Below are positions 1-13,480 of a stretch of 64,000 nucleotides of DNA, piece after piece. Within the stretch, counting starts at the first letter, position 1; each line of letters begins with the position of its first letter. Made by a program: the position numbers and the translations under genes. The notes under the pieces are model-generated. The model was not told where the DNA came from. It worked only from the letters and a program-made list of their open reading frames with translations, and did no database searches. The stretch comes from Manduca sexta (Eukaryota; Arthropoda; Insecta; Lepidoptera; Sphingidae), in contig NC_051140.1 of NCBI RefSeq assembly GCF_014839805.1, positions 8,143,826-8,207,825 of the forward strand, written 5' to 3'.

Positions 1-429
1 ATAGTTGACAATAGACTTCTACGAAATGGTAATTAACTTCCTAACAGCAATTAACTTCCTCTCCCTTTAGATACTCGACAAGTAAACTTTATGTGTAATA
101 ATAAATTACATGTGCAGTAGTTTGTGCGCAAAGTTCTTACATAACCTATAGTTGAATGTCTTTTGTACGTTTTTGTTCTTGTTATCCGAGTTAACAATTA
201 CACACCAGTCTAATATTCTTAACTTATTTAACTACAGTTTTAATAATATTATAATGCCTGTAATTAAGTTTTTTATCGTCACTTTTTTACATTTTCTTAC
301 CGAGTAAAGTTCCATAAGATTTTAAATATGCCAAGTCAATAAAATTCTTTTAACATTACAGTCGTAATTGATAGAAAATAAATATGACTATAAACTTATC
401 TATTATCACTTACGGAAATATATTGGACA

Positions 430-458
430 AAATGCGTGGATAATTTATCCACGCATTT
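430..458. repeat. Hairpin, 13-bp perfect arms
   Basis: AAATGCGTGGATA (430-442), loop ATT, exact inverse 446-458. No neighbouring gene. Confidence 0.85.
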
Positions 459-913
459 AAATAAAAAGGTGATGGCGAATTAAGTAAGGTTTAGAAATTC
501 AAGTTAATATGGTCAAAACAAACAATACAAAAGTAAATCTAATCCAAAGCCCGATATCGTTTCTCAACCGTAGTTCCGCATAAGCGCGATGACAATACAA
601 CCGTCTTTCCCCGCCTGCTCTAAGCCCTCGATAGCAACCTCTTTGCGAAAGCTCTCGCAAACTGACTCAAAATCACATTATTTACTCCTGAATTATACAA
701 CCATATGATATATGAAAATTGAAAATGGCGAGAGCGCAAATGGCCTTGGTGACGCCAACCAGCCGCCATAGTCGGGTGTTTTTGTTTTTGATATATTAAA
801 CCGACTTTTAGTATGGTGTTTTTGCAAGAGAAAACTACTGAGCTATTGATTTCCAGGTTGATCGTTTATTTTATTACTTTTTGTGATTTATTAGAGACTT
901 GCTAGTTGTCGAG

Positions 914-1077
914 TTTTAAATTGATGTTCCTAATGTTGATTAAGGGCTGATTTTTATTTGATAACTAGTTTAAAATACAAGTTACATGTGTGACACTATT
1001 TGTTCGTTTTTTAAATTGATGTTTCTATAAATGTTGATTAAGGGCTTATTCTTTATTTGATAACAGGTTTAAATACC
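914..1077 (+). repeat. Imperfect tandem duplication, period about 95 bp
   Basis: TTTTAAATTGATGTTCCTAA at 914 and TTTTAAATTGATGTTTCTAT at 1009, both followed by TGTTGATTAAGGGCT and TTTATTTGATAAC. Two copies only. Confidence 0.7.
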
Positions 1078-1407
1078 ACGTAAAAACAATTACAGCTATA
1101 CGAAATAATTAACTAGGTAACAATAATGTTAATGTAGTTGTAATTATAATGTTAATGAATTCATGTAGAATCGGAAATCGTAATATGACCCATATAAGAA
1201 TACGTTATGGTTTTTAGTAAGTAACTGATATATATAAAATAATATTTGAATCATTATTGCATGATAATCGTTTAGTCATATTATGTATTTGATATTTAAA
1301 TATAATTCGTATATAAATTACAACTATTTATAATTAACTAGAATGACGTCCGTGATTTTTAAATTATTGTTATTTTTTCAGTTTGCTTGTTACTAAACCC
1401 AAACAAG

Positions 1408-1580
1408 GGGCCTTATTCTCTATGCCACACGTTATTTTGAAAGTGCGTAACAAGTTCGTAACACACTAAGTCATGTTTAAGAGAATAGAAATGGGCATAC
1501 AGAATACCATTCCACGGAAATTTCATGATGATAACATGTCACAGCCGCACCTACGCGTTTACAGAGTAAGAATAAGGCCC
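1408..1580. mobile_element. Small MITE
   Basis: 173 bp with inverted ends GGGCCTTATTCT (1409 on) and AGAATAAGGCCC (to 1580). No coding capacity. Target duplication not certain (AAG on both sides). Confidence 0.5.
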
Positions 1581-2092
1581 AAGTTCTAATAAACTAACCT
1601 GACTTTCACTGAACGAGCAAGGGTTGCCTAATATTGGTTTCTTTTATTCAGAAAAAGAGAAGTGTTCCCCCGAGACAGAGGTCGATCCGCAGCCCTTGTA
1701 ATACGCAAGGGAAGTAACTTACAAAGTACATTCTAAAACTTCACATCCAACTGGGATTTTTTAATGGACAAAGTCGCGTGTTAACTCGTTATAAATATCA
1801 TATGTATGTTTGAAATTCCCGCTAGTATTATGAACATTGGACATTTTGTTGTCCAAATTTTGTTGAGGTGCATCGAACCGCAAAATTTTGACGCCACACG
1901 TGGTTAGGCGGTGTTTATATATTATCTTATGTTTTGTATGTTTGTTAGAACTAAACGCCGTAACAACGCAACATATTTGAATGAAATGAGACAAACGGGT
2001 AGATCATGTCTTGGATTAACTTCACTCATATACGAAATAAAGGATTTTTTTATCTGATTTGTAAACAGATGGCGTTAGCGTCGTTAAATATT

Positions 2093-2674
2093 ATATCGTC
2101 GCTGTAGGTGGAGAACTAAATAACTGAAAATGTCTAGTTTCGAGATAAACGCGATTAACTATTTTTTTCGTTATTTTTAAGCATTACTAAAAAACTATAA
2201 ATAATTTTGATGTCGGTATTTTTATATATCTTGGGTATTATTATCTATTATATTATGCATTAACAAGAAAAACTCTGACCTGAAGAAAATATATAAAAAA
2301 ATAAAAACTTCTTATTTAATTCTTCCACGACAATGTTTTGAAAGTTTGCTGAAATAAACTAAATAACTCGTATAGTTATTTAGTTTTGCCACACTAGAAA
2401 CCATATGGTAAAGTTGTAAACAGATTGTAAGTCGCAGTTTATTAATTTGATTATTTAATTATTTACTTTTTCTACAACAAAATATACTTATATTATTTGA
2501 ATATATTTATTTCTCCACATTTAACATAAAAAAGCTATAATTTCGAAACGGGATAAGATAATGAAATGCTTGTTAGGCCAAAATATGCGCCATGTTTCGA
2601 GCAACACAAAAGTGATGAAAGTCCAAAATGGCCAAAATTCGAGTTATTTAGTTCTCCACCTACAACAACGATAT
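2093..2674. mobile_element. MITE with internal hairpin of its own terminal motif
   Basis: Perfect 23-bp inverted repeats at 2103-2125 and 2642-2664 (TGTAGGTGGAGAACTAAATA...), extended outward with two mismatches to about 33 bp. In the middle a perfect 13-bp hairpin (2356-2368 / 2374-2386) repeats the motif AACTAAATAACT. AT-rich with no coding sequence. The target duplication is not clear. Confidence 0.6.
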
Positions 2675-4871
2675 TCAAGGTTTTTGTAGCGGGGAAGGTT
2701 TTTCACGCATGCGAAACCACGAGCATCGGCTAGTAGTTCATAATTTGCCATTCTATCACTTATATATGTGATAAAAGTATATTTAAATTTAGCAAATAGA
2801 AATTACGAATGTAAATTTGTTATGTCTAATTAAATAATACATAATTGGCCCACTTTTGTGATTGTCTTACAGTACAAATCTATGTTGTGGAACTCTGAAT
2901 CTGTTCACAAACAATTGTAAATAAGTTGTCAAGCGCAAACTTTTTTATGTTTCTTATCATAAGATCAAATAAACAGCGTTAATGTAATTCTTACCTAATT
3001 AAAAATAGTATGAAAAAACCTTCGATTTACCTGTAAGGCTATTAAAGCTGTCCTTCATCAAAACTGCCGTAATTGCAAAAAGACGGCCTCCTCCTCGTAG
3101 ACAAAATAGGGCGGCAGACATTACAATAATAAGATTTGGTTGTCAGATTTGGATAAATATTTGTACCTACGGAATGTGTCTAAATCCCAAAAATGGACAC
3201 ACGTTACTTTGTTCAATGTCTATTATTGCAATAATACAAGATAGATTATGAGAAGTCATGACTACAAGTACACCTATATTTCGCCTCAATTGTAGCGATA
3301 ATTTATGACATAAGATGTCCAAGCACAATGAATTATCATCAATGAATTAATTATAATACATATATAAATGATCAGTGCGCTATTAATTGCCCAGCGGTAG
3401 AAATTCGACCGTGGAATTGATTATATATAAAGTTTATTTTATTGGACTCGTCTATATTGATTTAATCATGCCAAATCCACACTCCTCCGTGAGCGCAATG
3501 TTCTTAAAAAAGGGTACAACGTTTTCTCTTCTACATTTATTATATACATTATGAATAAATAATGCTTATAAGCAGCGGCAGAATAGATAGAAGGCCTATA
3601 CCAAGTCGCGGGTTGATGGTACGGACGAATTATATTGACAACATTATTGTATGCCGAATTGAATGCCATCTAAATAAACACCCAGAAACTTAACATCAAT
3701 TGATTGGCCTCTGTTCAAAGTTTCCGTATAAGCTATTGAAAGATAGAGTTGCAGCGTTGATCTGAGTAAGTGGTTCAACAAACACAGTGCGGGTTGGAAA
3801 CTAAATTAATAAAATCCACAGAAACGCGGCGCGGACGTGATGCTGATGAATAGAATGATATTATGACTTGCTCTCTTCGCGGAGTGTGGAGGGCCATGAA
3901 ACTAGCGAGTACAAATTATGTAATTTTTTCGTAATAGAACAAACCGATCGCTTATGATTATGGCCTACGATAAGCTCAATAAAATCACATGCCACTGCAC
4001 TGTAACTCTTAAACATAAAATAATAAATTCAAGAAACCAAAAAATAATAATAAAAAAAATATAATCGAAATATTTAATGAATAAGGGAGCTATCTATCCA
4101 TATCTATAAGTCTTTACGAATACAATAAAATCTTAAATTTTCCGTTTCTGTACATACAATATATTTAAAATAAACAAAAAACTGTCGATAGAAACAAATA
4201 ATGGAAAGTTATTTTTTTTTTAAATATTTATGTGTTAGGTAAAATGTTCGTTCAGGCTTAAGCTAGTTGTAATTGAAAATCTAATTACTGATGGTCCCAC
4301 GGTACAGACCGGCGACATGTAACGTGCGTGGTCTGTGTTACGGGAAGGTGTATCGACAAGGTCATGAGATAGGCGGAGACAAATTTAAGTTCACACTGAC
4401 GACGATATGAACAACAGCTAGTCGTAAAGAAACATCATGATTTTGTGTCTAATGCCCACAAGCAGTCCCAATTGATAAATTAAGAATAATATATTCAGCT
4501 CAATCATGAGATGTCCAGAACAACGATCGAACAGAAATCAATAGTCTTCTATTGTTTAAAGTTGTTGACTAGCTTTCAATATCATCTCACATGATGAAGC
4601 CTCCATTAATAAGGTTTCTTTTATTATATAGAACAATATTCTTTGATAAGTAATTGACCTACTTTGCTAATGTGAATTTTTATTTGATACGTAATTAATA
4701 ATATTTAATGACACTACTTTATTCATAATTAGTAGAATTATGAAAAAGACGTGGCTCCGTATATAATGGAGATTTACAGATGCGATTTACAGGGCCCATA
4801 TATAATGGAGAGAGAAACGACTTAATACAACGTTGGTTCGGTCTATAGTATTTACTGCATACTACTGATTA

Positions 4872-5190
4872 CAGCAGCGACAGCCTAGTTGGCTTTGGAA
4901 CGGACTACCAAGACTAATGTCCGCAGGTTCAAATCCCAAGGGAGCACACCTTTGAATATTCTAATATGATGCGTGTATTCTTTGTGAATAATCGTCTGCT
5001 TAAACGGTAGATGAATATATCTCGAGGAAACCTGCATACATTAAATGTTCTATATAGGAATTTTGAGGATGTATAAAGTCTAACAATCCGCATTAGGCCA
5101 GTGTGGTGGACTAAGGCCTAATCCCTCTCAGTAGTAGAGGAAGTCCGTGCCCAGCAGTGGGGCAGTATTATACAGGGTTGCTATAATTAT
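4872..5190 (+). mobile_element. tRNA-derived SINE (Metulj-like), full length
   Basis: Head AGCGACAGCCTAGTTGGC (A-box region) and GGTTCAAATCC (B box, 4926-4936). The body contains TAGGCCAGTGTGGTGGAC, and the end CCCAGCAGTGGGGCAGTATT leads to a short tail. Pol III-type internal promoter; not a functional tRNA. Confidence 0.75.
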
Positions 5191-7202
5191 CTGATTATAA
5201 CTATTCTGTAGTAATACAGGGCTGATATAATTATACTAACGATTGTAAATTTTCAGATAGAATGTACATTACCCGCTTACTTTCTGGCCCACTCCGACAA
5301 CAAGCCAGGTGAGCCAGTGAGATATCTCGGCAGCACTTCCGCGTCTCGCCCACATTGTGCCTTCGTATTTCACAGTTCACTGCTACTCGCAAGCTATGAA
5401 TGCTTATAATTAGATAGTTTACATAGTATACACAAAGAGGAGTTTCGCGTTAATTAGAGTTTGGAAAGTGTGAAAAATAATTGCATAGATTTAGTTAGCG
5501 ACTGCGTAGTACACCTGTTAACGTAACTCAGTTTACATAATTATTTACACGGTATTAGGTTAGCGCTACGAATAATAATCACATATCGTTGATTATTAAT
5601 TAATTATAGTTGTTAGAGTTGTAATATGATTTTCCATGATAAAACATTTGCAGCAAACTTTAAAGTTTGATCACGATAATATCTTCAATAATAATTTCCA
5701 CATATAATTATATTCCAGTACTCATATTTCAAATTATACCAGAATTCAAGATCAAAATGTTTATAAATAAATGTATTATAATATTATAAATTCGCGCAAA
5801 TAATTTACCTTTATTATTATAATTAATTAAAATAATTGGCCGTTTCGCTCCGTTTCACAACACAAACGCATTCCGATCACGTTTTATATAAATATCTCAA
5901 AATTCCCACGGAGGTGACAATTTAACAAAATTTCTTCGTGCCGAATTAATTCATTTCGTGTACAGAATTGTTAGGCGATAAGGGAATGCGAAGGCTTTTA
6001 TTAGGCTGTATAGTTAAGAATTAAACACCACACCTATCACTAGTGGGGTAAGCAGATATGTAACGAAGGCATATTTCATATATCGCATCCTTAGAACTAG
6101 AGTGACGTAACTAAATATTCATATATTTTCTGATTTTGTCAAAAAACGACCATCCAAAGCATGCTCTATAATCCTACGGCGAGAAAAACACAAAATTATA
6201 GAATAGAAACATAAATTCCCACTTTCGACGACCGTCCAATTATATTATTTTCAAATCTTTTTATTCGTTTCCCACAAATCGTCTTTTTTGAATTAGTTCA
6301 CCATAGTTCTAAGGGTGCGACATGTATTATTCTTATGAAAAAAATAATAACTGCGCCCAAATAGTTCTATAAACCACCGCATCTCAACAGTATTCATAAG
6401 CAACTACGTAATCTTATAGTAACGAATTTACCAAGGAGCAACTTGCTTACAATATAGTGGACGCAAAAGGCTTTATATACAATAAAACACCGACAGCCGC
6501 GTGTGAGTAGAACCTTTGGGAAATCACTAATAAACGCTCTACACGTTATTCGCTGCTGTCAGAGTTAGGGCGGCGACAAAGCTCCTGGTCAACACTCAAC
6601 ACTGCATTATAAAACACAAATTTCGTCGTATTAAATTTTAAAGGCCGAAATATCCATGCATATTAATTATTTTTACGTTTTTCTTTCAACTGCGAGAACT
6701 AATCACTAACTAGACGTGAATTTAAATTCTTTACTTGTCAATACTTGTTTAGTTACCCAGATTAAAGGTGAAACAAAATGTATGAAAAATGGACCTTAAG
6801 CTATAACCTTAATGCTGGCTATAGCCCGTAACCAGCCTCAGCCATATCCAATACTATTCGCAAATTTTTTTTTAGTTCTTATTCATTTTTGGTCGTGGTA
6901 GGCTATAGACACATCTTGGGTAAAGACCGGGTTATTTTGCGTCATATAAATGACAACACAGTATGTGTGATTTTGTTTCGACATTTGATATTGTGTATAC
7001 AGCCTAAAATGTTTACTTTTTTTGTTCTGCAATATTTGGGAGCGTTGAATATGATTATATTACGAAGGCATCACGCTCTGCGGTACGTAAAATTATTTCG
7101 GCAACAATTGAGTGCGTATTTTCTGTTATTTTTAAAATAAATGGAATATTACCATATATAATGATACAAGACAATATAAAAGGTCACGTTTTGAATTTAT
7201 AT

Positions 7203-7450
7203 TATGTATATTTTATGTCACGAATGCGTCAGTGGCGTTGTATTGAGCTCGACTCTAAAGTTTCGAGTTCAAATCCCGGGTCGGCCAACGTGATATTGGG
7301 TTTTCTTCTCAATATCAGCACGGAGTTTTGAATTAGTGACCATTATGGCGACAATTGTAAAGCGTCACAAAACTATATAGCCCTTATTTTCAGGACATCC
7401 CCAAACCCCACAAAGACAGTAGTGGCGAACACACCATGTAGGTACTAATA
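7203..7450 (+). mobile_element. tRNA-derived SINE, second family
   Basis: Head GCGTCAGTGGCGTTGTATTG, B box GAGTTCAAATCC (7265-7276), then GTGATATTGGGTTTTCTTCT. Same family as 13196-13480 and 25702-25935. The sequence does not fold as a complete tRNA. Confidence 0.6.
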
Positions 7451-7553
7451 TGCATAAAATCGTTTTAATGATAATCTGATTCTATTAATTCTACATAAAG
7501 GAAAGCCGGCAGGAATGGGATTTTATGGACCCATAGAACCAAACAATAAAAAC

Positions 7554-7588
7554 AAACCATAGAGATGTGTTAAACATCTCTATGGTTT
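7554..7588. repeat. Hairpin, 15-bp perfect arms
   Basis: AAACCATAGAGATGT (7554-7568), loop GTTAA, exact inverse 7574-7588. Isolated; not followed by a T-run. Confidence 0.85.
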
Positions 7589-9488
7589 TAGGTACTAATA
7601 ACAGAAAAAAATTGTCAAACCAAGAAATAAATGCCAAACATACCAAGGCAATTTAAAGCAGCAAAATCCACAACATTTTCTTTATTTAGTGGCGATTTTA
7701 CTTCACCTATATCTGAAATTCTGATTTATTATTCCCCATCCATCCCTAATTGAAACAAAATCAAATAAACGGGAAGGGGTATACAAAATGTGGAACTAAT
7801 TAACCCCCGCTGTTTAATAAACAAACAGTACATTAGCATGTAATGAAAACGGCCCAAATCGGAGTAAACACTTTTGACTAAGATAAATAGTAATTCTTGG
7901 TACTGTTTTAGTCCACGCGGCGCGAATATTAAACATGTTGAGATAATATGGGTAAATCCATTTTCTCTATTATATATATTATAGTTATGAATAATTATTT
8001 TGATAAAAAAAATTTATGACATATTATGATTTGTGATTGTCATGAGGAAACCTAAATATACACAAGAATTCTCCATTAATAAAGTTTCTTAAAGTCGTCA
8101 TTTTCAACTGTAATATCATAATAAAGCCAATAATGTTTCATAATGTGTAAGAAACAATTCAACCGTTCCAAATAATGAAACTACACCAGCACTATTAATC
8201 AGTGTTTAATTATATTGTACTTATATATTTAACATAAATTGCCAATCTGGCTTAGAAACGAACTTGATAAACTATTTCAACATAACGACCATTCCTTCTC
8301 GCGTTCAGACGGCAGAATCCCTCTCGCCATTCTTTTTATTTTTTACTTTTTTTTTTTAATATCAACTTGTAACTGACATCACTCTGACCGTTATATTTTA
8401 TGTTGGCTGTACAGCCAGAGTATTAAACGTTGATAGCTCAATTAATAAATCTATATGAATAACGATCAGAGTGTTAGGGCTTATAAACTGAATATAATAA
8501 TTTATTAACAACTGTATTTTATTTTCTTTCAAAACCTTACAAATGGAAATACTAAGTTTAGACTAAATTTTCAGATGCATTTACAATAGTTCTATACATA
8601 ATATGCAAGTCCTGCAAGCTTAGACATTTGCAAAAACCATGTTGCCGTGTTCAATAACATGGTAAAAATTACTTAGGAGTGGCGTCTTCTGCAAGTTGTC
8701 TTGCTAACTTAAACCTGGCTTAAGAATGAGTGAAGCGTATCCTAGATCCATAGATATGCCTCACAGCAAAATGTGTCTATCATCCCTTACAATTACAAAA
8801 CTAAGCCTTCCACTGAGTCTGTCTATCTGAACACGATAATTTCAAAACTACCGAACGGATGTCGTTTAAATTTGGTATGAAGACAGTTTGAGGCCTTGGA
8901 AACACATAAGCTGATTTTTATCCAACACAAAATAATGTAAGCATATGTTCTGTTATCAATAGGTTGAACTGGAAATCTTTGGGGAAGATCTATGTTTACC
9001 ATCTTGTGGCTGATAATAATGATAATGATGTTCCGCAACCCAGACGAAGCCGGTACGGGTCGCTAATTCCACATAAAGATAAAAAACACGTACAATGTCA
9101 AAGAGATGTTTTGTTCATTTCATCCATCACTACACTACCCTGTGTGACGTCTAGTTGTTGAAAGCTCAGGACTTGTATTTTTTGCCAATTCATTTTGTAT
9201 CTCCCGCTGTAATTGAATGTTCAAAAAAGCTTGTTTGCGGTCGTACTGAATGTACTGCAAAACTAAATACACGGTAGTTTATGCTCTTCTAACATATTTG
9301 AGTTTTGTAGCTTTAAGCTTTTACGGGTTCCTTTTATGAAATTACTGGCTTTTGCTCGCGACTTCGCCCGAGTGAAAGAGCTTTCCAAGATAAAAGTCCC
9401 GTTATTTATTTTCTCGGGATTAAACGTACTCTATGACTAAGGTCTCAAATTATCCCCATCCTGGATTTCCTCGAAATTCGTTGGGTAG

Positions 9489-9760
9489 TTTTAACCGACT
9501 TCAAAAAAAGGAGGAAGTTCTTAATTCGACTGTATTTTTTTTCATGTTTGTTACCTCGGGTCTTGTGACTGGGTGAACCGATTGTAATGATTATTTTTAT
9601 TTGAAAGCTGGCGCTTCCCGTGCGGTGCCATAGACATTTTATTATTCTTACCCTTGACTTCGGAGATATACAGAAAACTCTTAAAATAATGTCGTCAACG
9701 TATACTGATTTATACTAACACACAAAAGCAAAAAAAAAAATTAAACCACCTTCAAAAATA
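9489..9760 (+). repeat. Dispersed repeat (AACCGACTTCAAAAAAAGGA type)
   Basis: Starts TTTTAACCGACTTCAAAAAA and continues GTTACCTCGGGTCTTGTGAC and GGTGAACCGATTGTAATGAT. The same start occurs at about 62887. It abuts a second repeat beginning ACCACCTTCAAAAATAAC. Confidence 0.5.
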
Positions 9761-10110
9761 ACTAAAAACTAAAAAACAATTTATAATGGTACATACTGCG
9801 TACCCATAATTGCACCCTCGTGGAATTCAACCCTTTATATAGGAAGGTGATGGTAGCTAAAAGCATTAAGCGAACAGCTACGTCGTAAACAAAATCTGTT
9901 GGAGAATTATGAAAGCAACTTTAAACTTTAGCTGAAGGATAAATAAGTTTGTTAACGTGAAGCTGATGCGGATAACAGAAATTAAGACTCAGAGATGGTT
10001 TGAATTTTATCAAAAATAATCAATTTGCTCAAGTCTTTTGTTCGCTTATGCGTATGCAACTTATTCTGGAATAAGAATATTTCAAAACATAATGTATATT
10101 GTTATAACGT

Positions 10111-10402
10111 CAGCTCTGTGTTATATATTGTCCCACTTCTGGGCACAGGCTGTAGGATTAGGCCTTAGTCCACCACGCTAGCCTAATGCGCATTGGCAGA
10201 ATCATAAACCCTCAAAATTCCCATAGAGAACTTCTGAGGTATGTAGGTTGCCTCATGATATTTTCCTTTATCGTTAAAGCAAGCGATGGTTTACGAAAAA
10301 TACTCACATAGCGTTACAAAAGTTAAAGATGCGTGCCCTTGAGTTTCGAACCTGTGGACATTCGTGGTAGTCCGTTCCACTTTCAGCTAGGCTATCGGTA
10401 AG
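10111..10402 (-). mobile_element. tRNA-derived SINE (Metulj-like)
   Basis: Reverse-strand copy: TTGTCCCACTTCTGGGCACA at the 3' end, GATATTTTCCTTTATCGTTAAAG in the body, and GCTAGGCTATCGGTA at the head. Moderately diverged. Confidence 0.7.
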
Positions 10403-10843
10403 TTTATATATATAAACATGCATATTATATGCATATTGATTAGTAAATATTTTCTGTAAAATTTATTGAATTGTCTTATTATAATAATGCAATATGAGAA
10501 TGATAAAGCCATAGAGAATCACAACTTCTCATTTGAAATTATGTTTTCGTTGTAATTACCATAAAGTCTGACCTCATTGCCATGTCAGAGAATAAATCGC
10601 CATTCGCTTCTACCTTAGAAGGTGAAAGTTTTACAAAACAAGGGGCGCGTCAAGGCACCTTAAATCCCAGCCACTTGTAAACAAGTTCGAAATAAACTTG
10701 ACGGATCCAAGTCTCAACCCTTAAACTGATTTTCAAAGTTGACGGGTCTCAACTCTTATTGGTGACGGCGTTTGAAATAATGCGATTTGAAGTTTAAAAT
10801 TCGAATATTTATTTACGATTCAAGCCTACGCGTGGAAGATTAG

Positions 10844-10844
<1 letters not shown>

Positions 10845-10879
<35 letters not shown>

Positions 10880-11150
10880 GAATCCCTATTTCCCTTGGTC
10901 ACGCGATCACGCGTGAACGGCTGGGTCGATTTCACTATTTTCTTTTTGTGTTTGTTATTGTCAGGGGAAGGTTTTTATGAAACAAAAAATTCAAAAAAAT
11001 GATGCGTGGGAAATTAGATAATTTAAGAAAACTTAACGATCGTATTGATATTATATAACTGTCAATTGTTTAAAATAACTGTCTGCGATTGACAGAATGC
11101 GCGCTGCAAATTCATAGTTAAGACGGGACAACGTCTGTCGGGTCAGCTAG
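10845..11150 (+). mobile_element. Short non-autonomous Helitron
   Basis: Starts TC followed by a (TA)n run (10848-10876) and ends GGGTCAGCTAG before T, with a hairpin-capable GACGGGACAACGTCTGTC just upstream. This matches Helitron TC...CTAG termini and A/T insertion rules. No Rep/helicase is present. Confidence 0.6.
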
Positions 11151-11242
11151 TTAACAATAAGAATCACACACACACTAACGCCTTTTATCCGTAAGCAGAG
11201 GCGCTACTGGTGAATATACTTTTTGCCGTGCGTATTCCGTCC

Positions 11243-11545
11243 GGATATACTGTCCCACTGTTGGGCACGGGCCTTCTCTACTACTGAGAGGGATTAGGCC
11301 TTAGTCAACCACGCTGGCCCAGTACGGATTGGTAGACTTCACACACACTCGAAAATTCCTATAGAAAATGTCTCACGTATGCAGGTATCCTCACGATGTT
11401 TTCCTTCACCGTTAAAGCAAGCGATAATTCACAAAGAATACACACATATTTATTTTTTAGAAAAGCCCGGGGCCTTGGTATTTGAACCTGCGGACATTCG
11501 TCTCGGCAGTCCGTTCCAAAACCAACTAGGCTATCGCCGCTATAA
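11243..11545 (-). mobile_element. tRNA-derived SINE (Metulj-like)
   Basis: Reverse-strand copy with all segments: ACTGTCCCACTGTTGGGCAC, GATGTTTTCCTTCACCGTTA, and head CAACTAGGCTATCGCCGC at 11522-11540. Confidence 0.75.
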
Positions 11546-13195
11546 TAAATTCCTGTTATACCACCAACTTTTCTGCTATTTGTTCTGGGCATACCTTAGT
11601 TGTGAATCTGTAGCCGTAGCGATGTAACGTACTAAAGAAGCATGATATCCCAAAGGGATCTTAAGCGAACGGAGGATTCTAAACCCGTCACGGTTAGCCA
11701 TTCCCATGAGTGACATTTCGGGACCAGTGTACATTGTAGGTAAAGTTATTTATGTAGGCCTAAGGAAAGTTTGATTAGAGGTCATTATCGACTGCACTTA
11801 ATTTTACATGATTGGATATTGTTTGTAAAAATAAGAAGATTTTATTTTATTTAAAAAAAAATATTCCTAATCTATGCATCGCAAACTTATTAACAAAAAA
11901 TAAAACCGCCTTCAGAAACCACTAAAAACCAAAAAATAATTTAACTATACACTGATTACTAATTTTGGAGACGGTACGAAAACACATATACATAATAATT
12001 TAAATGTGAAATGTTATGTAACATCATCAACGGTCACACATTTTGATCATGTTGACTTAAAAGTTATATTTTTACACAACTGAAAAAGACCGTATTTGAT
12101 ATAATATTCAACTTGATTCCTGTACGCATTCCCGAGAAAAAAAATCTTGACAGACAGACACACAACAGACAGTTTCACACTGTATTCGCCATGTTTGTTA
12201 CGTCTCATGTAATAGGGAAAGGATCTATTGCCGTACTAGGATTATATTTTATTCCGGACTAGTATTGAATGGTATAACCCAATATCACTTTACCCGAACT
12301 AGGCATGGAACTACAGACCGTAGCGCGGTAATCGTTCCGCAATACAACTACCCCACCGAGTCTGTGTGCGTTTCTAAGTAAGTTAATTAATAATTGTCTT
12401 TTGTTAATATTATTACAAACTGGGTGCTGCTCGCGGCTTCACCCACGCGAAAACCTTTACCCCTTTAAAAGACTAAAACGCCAGCGATTTTTATTTAAAA
12501 TCATACGATAAAGTCCATTTTTCCAACCTGAACAAATTACCGGGATAAAAATAGCCTATGTATTAATACAGCACACGGTCTACACTTGTGCAAAATTTCA
12601 TCCAAATCCGTTCAGCTACATATTTCTGAGTTTACTTCTAAGAACCATTCAAACATTTTCACAAACTTTCACAATAATATTAATAAGAGTAACATTAGAT
12701 AAGATTATTTACAACAAATAATTTAGAATATATTATTCTGCAACCTCTAACATCGGCCAGCAACTAACAATAATTGCTTTTAATGCCCTCACTGAGCCCT
12801 ATTAAAAAGAAATTCCTTCGTTTCACTAACACAATCCGGAGTTATTTATTGTTATCGCCTAAGCACCTAATCGGGGCATAGTTGAGGATTTTCGGGGACT
12901 ATTCCAGAGACCTCTTTATGGCCTCACCACTGTACTAAATTTCCTACATAAGATCTTTTAATGTGTGCTTCGTAAATTAATTGGTTAGGAAAGCATGAAA
13001 TAAAACGCGAGGTGATATTAATTTCTCGCAAAACGTATCTTGCAAAAATGTGTTTACTTTTGTAACTCCTAAGAATTCAATTAAGATTATAGTACAATAT
13101 ATATTAGAATATTATTTTTAAGGTTGCACAATGCGCCTGGTCTAAATATTTTATGTTAAAACCTATGCGGTTGTCGCAAGCAGAAGTAAATCTTA

Positions 13196-13480
13196 TTTGT
13201 AATATTGCATCAGTAGTTTAGGAGAAGCGGAAATGCGCTGTAAACCACGAGGTTCGAGATCGATTCCCTAATTGGGTAACATAAAGAGTGATTATTTATA
13301 TTTGGAAGAAACATATCTGTGTTACTCGTTATGGAAATTTATGCTCGATATGGCGACAAGCTCGCCGTCTATCACATAATGGGAACAAATATTACCTCGC
13401 GAAATGTGCATGTTGCATCCAGTTGCGTCTTAGATTTCAGGGAGAAAAGCGTCTACGTATATATTATTTTATCGGCACCA
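13196..13480 (+). mobile_element. tRNA-derived SINE, second family, degraded
   Basis: GGTTCGAGATCGATTCCC (expanded B-box region, about 13251) followed by TATGGCGACAAGCTCGCCGT and ATCACATAATGGGAAC, which are body segments of the family. Confidence 0.5.

Larger units (their letters stand above)
1..4871. other. Intergenic, no gene seen
   Basis: AT-rich. Apart from the hairpin at 430, the tandem duplication at 914-1077 and the MITEs at 1408 and 2093, I see nothing interpretable. A short GC-richer patch at 590-660 has no frame. The longest frames (to 77 codons) lack any recognisable motif. Confidence 0.6.
5191..10110. other. Intergenic, no gene seen
   Basis: 5225-7200: AT-rich, nothing supported; 5245-5296 resembles an exon (TTTCAG before, GTGAGC after) but has no homology I recognise. 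7203-7450 is a SINE and 7554 a hairpin. 8820-9080 and 9340-9490 contain degraded Helitron-type body sequence (CTGAACACGATAATTTCAAA; TTCGCCCGAGTG). 9489-9760 is a dispersed repeat. No coding gene. Confidence 0.55.

Noticed and set aside
5245..5296. Possible exon between TTTCAG and GTGAGC
   Set aside because: Short, no recognised protein, no neighbouring exon on the strand; splice-like signals are common in AT-rich sequence.
7203..7290. tRNA gene suggested by a B-box sequence
   Set aside because: No cloverleaf can be completed and the same sequence recurs with a common non-tRNA body at 13196 and 25702; it is a SINE head.
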